Positions 32,179-42,462 of a stretch of DNA of 64,000 nucleotides are shown piece by piece (the stretch's first letter is position 1; each line of letters opens with the position of its first letter). The translations under genes and the position numbers were made by a program. The DNA is taken from positions 13,264,996-13,328,995 of the forward strand of contig CM032806.1 of NCBI GenBank assembly GCA_019155185.1, read 5' to 3'. The notes under the pieces were generated by a model. It saw only the letters and a program-made list of their open reading frames with translations. It made no database searches and was not told the DNA's origin. The stretch is from Beaufortia kweichowensis (taxonomy: Eukaryota; Chordata; Actinopteri; Cypriniformes; Gastromyzontidae).

Positions 32179-32990
32179 TTTGAGCAACTAAAAACACCCG
32201 AAAGCAGATACTGTATGAACGGACTCCATTGGGCTTGGAGTTAGCTGTTCCTTCCGGTGCCTGTTCAGAAATCATTCGTGATTTTTATTTATTTATTAAT
32301 ATATATGCACTAAACAAAATGCTTCTCACCTCATTTCATAACTAAGGATACAAATGGGTATGTTTTTGCCATTGCTACTAACTAGAGCTGCAAACTAAAA
32401 AAAAAAAAGCGTAGGAACATATAGAATTAATTATAGTAACAAAAATATCACACAATTTAGAGCACGCAAAAAATATATACAGACTATATGGTAAGAAAAC
32501 AAGGATATTTCCATATATTTAATAATATATCAATCTTTTTGTTGCTTACTATAGGTACATCATTTATACGGTGTTAACCATGCCTGTTTCCAGTCAGTAT
32601 CTGGGATCTGTGCATGGACAGCCTCATTTTCTTTACCTCTATTTTGGCTTAATGTATTTTGTCAATTTCAAACACATCAGTATAATTTACTTCAGGCTGT
32701 GGCATTAAACCACGCCTGTCAAATCTACTTAAAAACATTTCTTAAACTTTAAGTAATTACAAACGACTATGATTCGTCTTTGTGAACAGAGCTGATCAAA
32801 TAGCTTTTTTTTATTAGTGCTAAAGTAAAACAATAAAAACACAATATGCTGATTATAATAAAGCACATGTCGGCCCAATAGGGTCTGGCTGCAGACAAGA
32901 TGCAAAGATGCACTCTCATACATGCAGTCTCAGACACGCATGCGCAGTCCAACGCATGCGCTCTCAGACACGCACACGCATTTTTCTAGA
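32179..32990. promoter_or_regulatory. Upstream region of the CCHH gene
   Basis: The interval upstream of the minus-strand start codon (32178) has a CTTCCGGT block at about 32251 (ACCGGAAG on the coding strand), an ETS-type site common in TATA-less promoters, about 75 bp before the ATG. Further up is A+T-rich DNA, and at 32900-32990 a run of 'cagacacgcatgcgc' imperfect repeats next to the 5' break of the LINE. No exon is recognised here. Confidence 0.4.
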
Positions 32991-32996
32991 CGTTCC

Positions 32997-35040
32997 CAAA
33001 TAATAAATGAAACCCAGTCTGGCTTCCTTGCTGGAAGAGCTATTCATAATAACATAAGATTGGTACTAGATTTAATCGATTACAGTCATATATTTGCAGA
33101 GCAGGGTTTTATTGTATTTTTAGATTTCTGCAAAACTTTCGATTCAGTAGAACATCCCTTTATCTTAGAAACTTTAATTTATTTTGGTTTTGGTCAGAAA
33201 TTCATAAATTTAATTAGTCTACTTTACAATGATATTAACAGCTGTGTTTCTTTGGAGCATGGAACATGTTCACGATTCACAGTTAAGAGGGGCATTAGAC
33301 AGGGCTGCAATAGCTCGCCTTTATTATTTATATTGGTGGCTGAACTATTGTCTATCATGATTAGAATGAAGAAGTCTGATGGCTTTAACATCATGGGAAA
33401 ACACATCATAATAAGTCAGTTTGCTGACGATACAACTCTATTTTAAAAGATGAAAGGCAGATCTCCACAGCGTTAGAGTCAATCAAGCAATTCTCAAAAG
33501 CATCAGGTGTTACACTGAATATTAATAAATGTGAAATTTTCGCTTTGCATAATCAGCCAGCTTAATTGAGAATATACAGGTTAAAACAGAAATTAAATAC
33601 TTGGGCATCACGATCACCAGACATAAGGAAATAAGGGAAAAAGAAAATATTCTTAGAAATATTGATAAATGTAAAGCAATATTGAATTCATGGCTACAAA
33701 GGGATATAAAAATTTTTGGTAGGGTTTTACTTTCTAAAATGGAGAGCATTTCGAGAGCTATTTACCCTGCCTTTCCATTAGAAGTTTAAAATAGCATGAT
33801 CAAATTAATAAACAAGGTAAATTTCAATTTTATTTGGAAGGATAAATGTCACTACATTAGAAAAGCTGACATGATTAAGAGTTTTGAAGATGGTGGCATG
33901 AATGCAATAGATTTTTCTGTGATGAACGGTGTACTAAAACTGATATGGTCCTATATTAAAAGTCCTATATTTGTAACAAAGAGTCTTTCTGGTTTAGCAT
34001 CCCAAATGCAATTTTTCAAAAGATGGGTGGAATTGATTTTATATTGCATTGTGACTATGATTTATATAAATTACCTGTAAAATTATCTGATTTTCACCAG
34101 CAAGTTCTTCTGTACTGGAACTTAATGTTTAAACACAACTTTACACCACATAATACACCTTTGTGGAACAACAGATATATTCTGAGCAATAGGAAGTCAT
34201 TGTTTTGGGGTACTTGGATGGAAAAAGGTATATGGACAGTAAGTCAATTGATGGATAATTCTGGTAATTTCTTATCTTATAATGACTTCTGTGATAAATT
34301 TAGCTTTAAGTGCCCAATTAGAGAATACAATAGAGTGATAAAGGCCATCCCTGCACCCCTAAAAACAATGATTCAACAGTTTGTAATATACTCTAACTAT
34401 AAATCAGAAATGAGAGAACTTTGTATTGAAGGTATTAATTTAAGTAGCAAACAGTTTACAAACAAGTTTATTAGAAATGTGTTATCCAAACTGTATTATC
34501 CTAATCAGCTGAGAAGGAAATATGTTTTACAAGAATTTAGTGAGGACGAGGCAAAAAAATAAGGAAGCGATATTTATCATACCCAATTCTTCCCAAGGCC
34601 AAAGAAGTGACTTTTAAAATCTTAAATGACATTTATCCATCCGATTGCTTTTTACATGAGAGATTTAATTGGGAAAATAATTCATGTGGATTCTGTGAGA
34701 AAGACATTGAAACGGTAGAACATATTTTCTTTCAGTGTGAATTTGTACATGAATTTTGGCTTTCAAAGTTGGATACAATCTAAAAATATACCGCTACCTC
34801 CTTTAAATGTGACTTCAATTAAAGTTGGAGCGTTTATAAATGATAAAAATGTAGAATTTTTGATAAATAACCTGATTGTGTTAGGCAGACACTTTATACA
34901 CAGATGTAAATATTTAAAAGTTAAACCCCAATTCACTGGATGGAAGAATGATCTGAAGTTATTTGCAAAATCCCTTCAATGGATGATGGACAGAAATGCC
35001 CTGAAACTTCTTTCTGCCTTGGACTTGTATGTGTTATTAG
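32997..35040 (+). mobile_element. L1/Tx1-like LINE, 5'-truncated and frameshifted
   Basis: The frame at 32997-33446 gives the palm of a non-LTR reverse transcriptase: TQSGFLAGRAIHNNIRLVLD, FIVFLDFCKTFDSVEHPF, RGIRQGCNSSPLLFILVAEL and the catalytic SQFADDTTLF. Later segments in shifting frames continue the same protein: LNINKCEIF, KYLGI, NSWLQRDIKIFGRVLLSKME, NFIWKDKCHYI, LPVKLSDFHQQVLLYW, and then the Cys-rich CGFCEKDIETVEHIFFQC near 34690-34740. The endonuclease domain is missing, so the copy is 5'-truncated as LINE insertions commonly are. At least four frameshifts or stops (about 33443, 33563, 33787 and 34060) make it inactive. A MITE beginning at about 35041 interrupts the 3' end. Confidence 0.85.
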
Positions 35041-35298
35041 TAGGGATGCACCGATACCATTTTTTAAAGACCGAGTACGAGTACCGATATTTTTTTCCTG
35101 GTACTCGCCGATACCGATACCTGCTTTTTGGGATCTGCCAGTTTTCCAAGTAATGACACAGTGAGACTAATAATTTTAGGACAGCTTATCTGTAATTATG
35201 AACAACTGTAACTCAACTGTAACTTTTCTGCTTGTCACAAGGTTATCAATGTACAAATAATTTTCACAGTATCTAATAATTTCCATAACCAAACCAAG

Positions 35299-36797
35299 GC
35301 AGGGCTCGAAATGAACTTTTTTACTTGGTAGCACTGGTGCTCCCAACTTCAAAAAGTTAGGAGCACCAGCAAAAAGTTAGGAGCACCCATCAAAAATTAA
35401 TGAGCACCACAACTACAAATTGTATATTATCAGACTTCTTTAATTTGAAAACAACACCAATCAACACTAATAAAAAAAACAGCAACAACAATCACTGAAC
35501 AGGGCTCGAAATGAACTTTTTTAACTTGGTAGCACTGGTGCTCCTTACTTTAAAGAGTTTTAAAAATTTAGGAGCACCCACCAACAATAAAGAATAACAG
35601 ACTGCTGCTCAACTTAAGCAACCATGTATTGCTTATGGCCAAAATGCTAATTGATTGACAAAAAAAATAGTACAATTTTCCTTTTCATAAAACACATTTT
35701 CTATTTATAAAACCTAAAACACCCCACATGTTATATGCTTAAAAGTAAATTAGTCTCCCTCCTGTTGTTCCAAACCTGTATAAGGTTTAGTTACTAACTT
35801 TTATTAAAATATCTTCTTTGTACTAAATTTATACAGGTTTAAAACAGTTGAGTAACTAATGATAGAAAAGTGTGAACTATCCCTTTAAATTGTATGTGGG
35901 AGGCGAAAGTTCTCATATCACACTGTCAATCATCTCTTCTGCACTGACTAAACCCTCAAATTTTCTCATCATAACCTTTAGAGAAACAGTTGAAACTACA
36001 TCACATCACGTTATGCTTATATTGCGTCTTCTGCACTGACTAAACCCTCAAATGTTCTCATCATAACCTTTAGAGAAACAGTTGAAACTACATCACATCA
36101 CGTTATGCTTATATTGCGTCTTCTGCACTGACTAAACCCTCAAATGTTCTCATCATAACCTTTAGAGAAACTGTTGAAACTACATCACATCACGTTATGC
36201 TTATATTGCGTCTTCTGCACTGACTAAACCCTCAAATGTTCTCATCATAACCTTTAGAGAAACTGTTGAAACTACATCACATCAGCGTTATGCTTATATT
36301 GCGTCTTCTGCACTGACTAAACCCTCAAATGTTCTCATCATAACCTTTAGAGAAACTGCTGAAACTACATCACATCCGCGTTATGCTTATATTAGCGTCT
36401 TCTGCACTGACTAAACCCTCAAATGTTCTCATCATAACCTTTAGAGAAACTGTTGAAACTACATCACATCACGTTATGCTTATATTTAGCGCTCTTCTGC
36501 ACTGACTAAACCCTCAAATGTTCTCATCATAACCTTTAGAGAAACTGCTGAAACTACATCACATCACGTTATGCTTATATTGCGTCTTCTGCACTGACTA
36601 AACCCTCAAATGTTCTCATCATAACCTTTAGAGAAACTGCTGAAACTACATCACATCACGTTATGCTTATATTGCGTCTTCTGCAGTGTCTCTGTAGAGA
36701 AATAAAACTGGTACTACAACAAAATATGCAGTCGCACAGATGCTCCCAAATATTATTTGAGGTCGCAAAGATTAAATTTCGCAATTTCGAGCCCTGC
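35299..36797. mobile_element. Second, nested inverted-repeat element (GCAGGGCTCGAAAT)
   Basis: GCAGGGCTCGAAAT at 35299-35312 is matched by its exact reverse complement at 36784-36797. A second left-type copy (CAGGGCTCGAAATGAAC) begins at 35500, and both left copies are followed by 'ttggtagcactggtgctcc' and 'ttaggagcaccca'. This element is contained entirely within the 35041-36933 MITE and carries the 92 bp tandem array. Confidence 0.65.
35935..36690. repeat. 92 bp minisatellite, eight units plus a partial
   Basis: Units starting TCTTCTGCACTGACTAAACC begin at 35935, 36027, 36119, 36211, 36304, 36398, 36493, 36585 and (partial) 36677. Unit lengths are 92-95 bp, with most differences being single-base insertions near the unit junction 'atattgcgtct'. 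Units are nearly identical, implying recent expansion. Confidence 0.93.
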
Positions 36798-36932
36798 AAG
36801 CCGAAGCTGCTGCCGAAGTCTCTGTGCACTGAAAGTTCTGTCGATGATGTCACAGGGTATTTAGTATCTGAGTGTTTTTAAGAGTACTAGTACATGAGCT
36901 CAGTGTCGGGCCGATACCGATAGTGCATCCCT

Positions 36933-37480
36933 AGTAAGAAGTAAGGCTTGCACTGTAAGGCGGGCGGGTGGGAAACAGGAATGGCCCTACTTTTGAAAAA
37001 CACAAAAAAACACTTACCCCAACACCTCATTCACAGTAAGAAGTAAGGCTTGCACTGTAAGGCGGGCGGGTGGGAAACAGGAATGGCCCTACTTTTGAAA
37101 AACACAAAAAAAATCACTTACCTCAACACCTCATTCACAGTAAGAAGTAAGGCTTGTTATGTAAGTCGGGCGGGTGGGAAACAGGAATGGCCCTACTTTC
37201 GAAAAACACCAAAAAAACACTTACCCCCAACACCTCATTCACAGTAAGAAGTAGGGCTTGCACTGTAAGGCGGGCGGGTGGAAAACAGGAATGGCCTTAC
37301 TTTTGAAAAACACCAAAAAAATCACTTATCCCCAACACCTCATTCACAGTAAGAAGTAAGGCTTGCACTGTTAGGCAGGCGGGAAACAGGAATGGCCCTA
37401 CTTTTGAAAAACACAAAAAATCACTTACCCAACACCTCATTTATAGTAAGAAGTAAGGCTTGCACTGTAAGGAGGGCTTA
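36933..37480. repeat. About 103 bp tandem repeat, five units plus a partial
   Basis: Units beginning AGTAAGAAGTAAGGCTTGCA start at 36933, 37035, 37139, 37243, 37348 and 37445 (partial). Each carries a G-rich 'aaggcgggcgggtgggaaacagg' block and a poly-A-rich 'gaaaaacacaaaaaa' block. The array starts exactly at the right edge of the MITE and ends about 175 bp before the ITM2B-like pseudogene. Confidence 0.92.
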
Positions 37481-37654
37481 CCCTCTGTAGGTTTGTGGGA
37501 GGCTGGAGCCTATCCCAGCATCTTGTGCCACAGACAGGGTACACCTGGATGGATGGACACCCAATGCAACAAGCAAATAATTGATTTTCCTAAAGCAGTG
37601 AGATAAGGGACAAAAACACAAACTTCTTTGAAATGTTGATGTTGACAAACACAG

Positions 37655-38780
37655 GAGGAGTTTTTCTATGGGGTGGGATACTATGAAGAAGACTATGCAA
37701 CAGATGAGGTCATGGACATGAATTCTGTAGGATGATGAGGTGGACCTCATCAGAGTACCCGTCCCTGAGTTCAGAGACAGCAATCCGGCTGATATCGTGC
37801 ATGATTTCAACATGGTTTGAAAAACTGACATGTACACAAACACTCGTCGAAATTACTTTTATTTACTGAGGTGAGAGATTTACTCAGAAATTGTATTTTG
37901 AAGATTAGGCATCCATGTATAAAATCATATTTTCAAATGCATCTGTAATTTCTCATGTCACTAACCCTGTTTGGTTTAATGCGTTCAGAGGCTGACTGCA
38001 TATCTTGACCCGGATCTGAACAAGTGCTACATCATGACTCTTTTGCCATGCCATGCCAGGACTTGAAAGACTTTCTGGTTATCATTAGGGTAAATAGTCA
38101 CATTAGTGTCAGAGACCACATTTTGTAAATAACTGGTTCTGCTTAATGAATTACACAGAACACATACTGAATAATTTTTTTATTTTCTTTTTTATTTGTA
38201 TATAATGTTCTTGGACATGTTTTGTGTTTGTTTTTGTGTTTGCAGGCAGTGAAATATCTTCCTCAGTCATACCTGGTGCATGAAGAGATGACGGTTAAGT
38301 TGGAAAGCACCAGTCAGCTGGGTTTTTACATTAATAACCTGTGTAAAGACAAAGATATGTACAAACTGCAGCACAGAGACACAATACTGGGTAAATGTAC
38401 ATGCAAGCACACACACACACCCTATCGCATGTTTGTTTCACTATATTAGTAAGGACAGTTGTTTTCACAAGCTCTACCGTTAAAGCAAACACTGTTTGAT
38501 TTAAATATAATTTGGCCACTTAATGTACTTTAAATACTAGTGGAAACTACCTAAAATATCATTTGTACGTATTTCACTTCATTTCTGTGGACAATTTCTA
38601 TTTTTAAATGTATTGGCATACCAGAAAGCAAACACATACACATTCAGACTACATGCTTTCACACTTTTGAACGCATCATGTTCTCCACCGCAGGCATGCA
38701 GAAGCGTGAGGGTCTTAACTGTCATGAGATCCGCCACTTTGAAAAAGTTTGTTGTGGAGACCAAGATCTGTGAACCCTGA
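37655..38780 (+). pseudogene. itm2b: ITM2B-like (BRI/BRICHOS) pseudogene, 5' end missing
   Basis: Four exon-like blocks follow the order of integral membrane protein 2 genes: 37655-37814 (GVGYYEEDYATDEV, then VDLIRVPVPEF ... NPADIVHDFN), 37989-38089 (RLTAYLDPDLNKCYIM ... DLKDFLVIIR), 38246-38390 (KYLPQSYLVHEEMTV ... LGFYINNLCKDKDMYKLQHR) and 38694-38780 (MQKREGLNCHEIRHFEK ... FVVETKIC). Similarity is closer to ITM2B than to ITM2A or ITM2C. Splice sites are kept, and AATAAA follows at 38927. The frame is broken at about 37738 (after MDMNSV), in the second block around 38060, and at about 38743 (after HFEK). The cytoplasmic and transmembrane N-terminal exons are absent; tandem repeats occupy that side. 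Introns show that it is not a processed copy. Confidence 0.85.
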
Positions 38781-38926
38781 GGAATGTCAGCAAGAGTGAA
38801 CAAAAGGAGGGAAGAGAAATACATCCAGCAGCAGCTTTTAAATTCTGTCTACAGTGCAATCCAAAGGTTTTCAGTTCGTTTCCTGTCTATGGGTTTAAAA
38901 GGTTTTTTCCCCATCCACACTTTATA

Positions 38927-38932
38927 AATAAA
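38927..38932 (+). terminator. Polyadenylation signal of the ITM2B-like relic
   Basis: AATAAA lies about 150 bp after the ancestral stop codon, in the position expected for a 3' UTR. Confidence 0.5.
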
Positions 38933-38939
38933 CTTTATC

Positions 38940-41100
38940 TTTACTGCACAAAGAGGTGAGATGTTTGTTAATGCATTGTAATGTCTATCTAATACTATTT
39001 TATAAACATTAGACTACCAAAGAGCTAAATTACACACAGAACAAATAACAAAATGAAGAAATTCTGGATTTGTGAGTCAAGACTGGATAAGTAAATAAAT
39101 AGTTCAGACCCGTTGTCTCATGAGTTGAAAGATTTGGTTGTTTTGTATCTCTAAATTTAACTGGTACAATCTGTTGGTACAACTGGTTAATCTGTTGTTT
39201 TAATAAATCGTTGTTTTAATGTTTTATAAATTAACATGGGTACTTAAACCACCAAATACTGAAATCTGAGCTATCAGTATGATAAATACCTTTGGAAAAA
39301 ATCATTCAAGGTTACATTTGCATAAAATTGACCAATAATATCCTTCATTACTAAAGGAATGTAAAATCTTACCTGTAACTTTGTGGTTTAAAAATGGCAC
39401 ACTTCCCTAAATATTTATGGTTTATTAAACATCAGTCGCAGTAGATTTGAACTGAAATCCTCATTAAATTCCTCACTGACATTCCGATCTGCCATATCCC
39501 TCACCTCCTTTAAGAAACAGCTAAAAACACCTCTTCCACGAACACCTGACATCATAAAAAACCTATTTTTTTCCCTCTACAGGTACTTATCCAACACTGC
39601 AAAACATTGTAAACTTAGGAAAGCACCTCTTAGTACTATTGTTGCCGCTTTTGATTTGTCGCTTCATTGTCTCCTAAGTCGCTTTGGATAAAAGCGTCAG
39701 CTAAATGCCTAAATGTAAATGTAAATTGCTGTGGAACAGGACAGGACAGACAGAATACATACATATGCATATAAACACACATAGGCTATGGCCTTAATAT
39801 GCAAGTGTCTGCCAAATGCATACGTGTGAATGCAGTATTAACTTACTAATGCTTTTGTTTTACAACGTCTGGGATAATAAAAGCAGGGCTGCCAACGTTT
39901 GAGTTCAGCTTTGCGTAAGATTTCCTTTTGTGATGGGGGGTCAAAAATAGACATGCTTGATTATTACTTTGGATTACATTTGATTAGTCTAATCTACATA
40001 TTTACATTGCTGTACGTCTGTCTTTTCACTTTTGTTTTCGTTTTACATTTCCGTCGTAAAACAGTTAACAAAAATGAAATGTTCTACTTACATTTCATTG
40101 CTCTTTCAGTACCTAAAGCGTTGACCTAGGGCTCGCTTTTGGCTTCTGTGAACATCTGCGCAGATTGCCGTTGCAGTTTCAAAGTGCAATTTTCTTTTGT
40201 TAGACGTAATACCAGGTCACGAATTTTGATAGGATTTATATGTACAATATGTAATAAATACACAAAAAATTCTAAAAATACACAATTTGTTATTGATATT
40301 TATTTTGATGAATCTAGTAGCGTAAACCGTAACATTTTTCACGTTAGGTTTTGAAGAGGTCTATTAGTTCATGTTTGTTTCGTAACAACCACAGACACAG
40401 AGAATAGACATTTGATGTCAAGAATACTTTTTATTTTAAAATTCAAATTAAACATGGAAAAAGTGAAACATTCTTATTAAATAAAAACATTTCAAAAACC
40501 AAAAATAGATCTAAAATGATCGTTACCTAATAACTGTCACCACAGAAATTGAGCTAACACATGAAAATCCACTATCTGAAATGCATTTTTTTATTTTTAG
40601 ATATTAGACATTTTAAACATTTTTAAGTTTGTTTATTTTTTATTTTAGATATAGGCATTTTAGGTATAGGGACTGCGGGTCTGCAGCTGGATGCATTTCG
40701 CTGAAAGAGGCAGACCGGCTGAAAACAGAGAGACGTTGTACAATATTTACAGTTAAACAACACTACTTTTATTATACATTGTGGAGATCTTAAAGGTGGG
40801 CACAGCCCTGTGTGGGAAAATGGATGTGTGGCGTGAGTCAATTGCGTGAGTCTCACGCGAAACGGCTCTGGGCTCGTGAGGCACTAGTCAACCTGCAGGT
40901 GTGCACATGCGCAGTAGCTGAAGCGATCTCGAAAAGCTGTTGTTTTGCGTAATTTAATCTTAAGAAACAAATGTTATGATACAGGTAATGTCAGTTTTAA
41001 TTGTTGGTCGGAAATATGTTATTGAATTGCGATTTTAGAAAGCGATTGTAGAAATATTTGCCTTTCCCCATTCAAGTTAGTGGGACTGTTGTCTTGTTGG
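38940..41100. other. Intergenic region upstream of mtor
   Basis: No exon is recognised on either strand. The interval holds a LINE 3' end at 39440-39727, a 'cagggctgccaacgtttgag' element terminus near 39885, and otherwise A+T-rich DNA. The open frames near 39900-40350 and 40623-40856 show no recognisable domain. Confidence 0.5.
39440..39727 (+). mobile_element. L2-like LINE 3' end
   Basis: 'ctgacattccgatctgccatatccctcacctcctttaagaaacagc' and 'ctaaaaacacctcttcc' correspond to the C-terminal region of fish L2-like ORF2 proteins (LKTHLF-type end). The element ends with the tail 'tcgctttggataaaagcgtcagctaaatgcctaaatgtaaatg', which is shared, inverted, with the SINE at 45194-45345. Only the 3' few hundred bases are present. 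Confidence 0.65.
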
Positions 41101-41346
41101 TCTTGTTAGGAGGCGTTGCAAACATGGCGGCGGAGTGAACTGACTTCCGTTAAACGGACTTTGCTCTCACCCCAGATTGTCTTTCCGGCTTGAGTCGGTT
41201 CTGTTTGTTTGGTTGAATTGGACTGTCTGTTACTGCCACACGATTGCCTATTGGTGGAGCCTGCGTCACTCAGTTGTTGTGAACCCGCCCTTTATGTTTG
41301 CAGTTTAACGAGTGGGAACGTCTGTAGTGGCAAACCTTTAACACAA
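41100..41346 (+). promoter_or_regulatory. mtor: Putative mtor promoter and noncoding exon 1
   Basis: AACATGGCGGCGG at 41121-41133 is a strong YY1-type initiator-region element in an otherwise A+T-rich surrounding. The next 220 bases are relatively G+C-rich and end in ACACAA|GTAAGAA, a good splice donor at 41347. The first coding exon starts at 42428 after TTGCAG, so a noncoding exon 1 ending at 41346 is inferred. Its 5' boundary is not known. Confidence 0.55.
41124..41138 (+). other. Four-codon upstream ORF in the mtor leader
   Basis: ATG GCG GCG GAG TGA lies inside the YY1-type element. It would be in the 5' UTR only if transcription starts upstream of 41124. Confidence 0.35.
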
Positions 41347-42462
41347 GTAAGAAATATCGCTTCTCTTTGTTGAAGGTTGTGTGTTTTATCATATGTAGTG
41401 CTCTACTATAGCTTCGAAAAAGCTCGTCGTTGCGAGGGCGCTGCTGCTAAAATAAGCCGATTGCAGTGACAAGTTAGCAGCACGTTTGGCTAAATGACCC
41501 ATCTCTCCGCTGCATGTATATTACTGTTGTATTAAAGCATTATTATTCTGCTAAATGTTTGTAATCTCTATGCTTTGAGTCGGTATAGCACAGTGATTAA
41601 AGATGTGGGCATGCAACTATAAATATTTTGGATCAATCATTGACGTGACATTCAAAGGCTAAAGTTGAAATATCAGATGTTTTGGGTAAATAGCTGAACT
41701 AAATATCTGCGCTGGTAAATGACAGGCTGTTAGTTCAGTGGTTTATTCATAAAGCATAAGATTTGTGAAATGTAACACAGGCCAAAGTGACTGATTACGA
41801 TTTACTCCTCATATATGTTAGAGATGCACAGATATCATGTGATTGAAACGGATTATAATTGGCAGGATTTATTTTGGACCATACTGATATCTGTCACTTG
41901 TTCACTTAAACTTTTGACATTGAAATAGATCAAGCTGTTTTGATGATCTTTTAATATAGCATGCATTCAAACACATTTATTAAGATATACTAACTAGCTA
42001 CATTATCAAATAATTTTCGTTGAACATGGTGATTTAACATTTAACAGGACATCATTATAAAGTAAGAATAAAATACAAATAAGACAAACATGACAACCCT
42101 AGTAGTAATTGTCGTTTGACTTACATTATACAAGACGTAATACACCTTTTACACCTGCTTTGACACAGTGAATTAAACTATTGGTTTGCTATATCACATT
42201 TTTCATGATACGCAGGTGGTTTTAAATTCATCAGCTGAAAAATATTAGTAATAATATCCAATGATTTTACCCAATCCAAATTTTTCTGTGTTTTGTAAAC
42301 TTGGTAGATTGCAGAAAAATGTGATGGGTTTGAGAACACACATTCTGATTAGGCTAAATGAAGTGCAGAGTCCTCACAATTGCTGTTTATCTGACAACAT
42401 TCACTGTGTCTTGTGTTTGAATTGCAGGTAAAGCTGCGGGTATCTCCGTCTCAGCCGCCAGC

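Larger units (their letters stand above)
35041..36933. mobile_element. MITE with TAGGGATGCACCGATACC termini, host of nested repeats
   Basis: The left end reads TAGGGATGCACCGATACC and the right end, on the other strand, TAGGGATGCACTATCGGTATCGG. Both continue with 'cgatacc' motifs. The flanks are GTTATTAG on the left and GTAAGAAG on the right, five of eight matching, compatible with a decayed 8 bp hAT-type duplication. Most of the 1.9 kb interior is a second inverted-repeat element and a minisatellite. Confidence 0.7.

Noticed and set aside
32922..33446. A 174-codon frame that could be read as a gene
   Set aside because: It is the reverse transcriptase segment of a 5'-truncated, frameshifted LINE; the first 25 codons are flanking DNA.
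35935..37480. Regularly spaced direct repeats that could suggest a CRISPR array
   Set aside because: Units are contiguous tandem copies without unique spacers, in a vertebrate nuclear setting.
37655..38780. A functional itm2b gene
   Set aside because: Three independent frame breaks and missing N-terminal exons make a functional product unlikely without invoking sequence errors.
39899..40354. Two consecutive plus-strand frames upstream of mtor
   Set aside because: No domain, no splice context and low-complexity hydrophobic content; a repeat terminus lies at the start.
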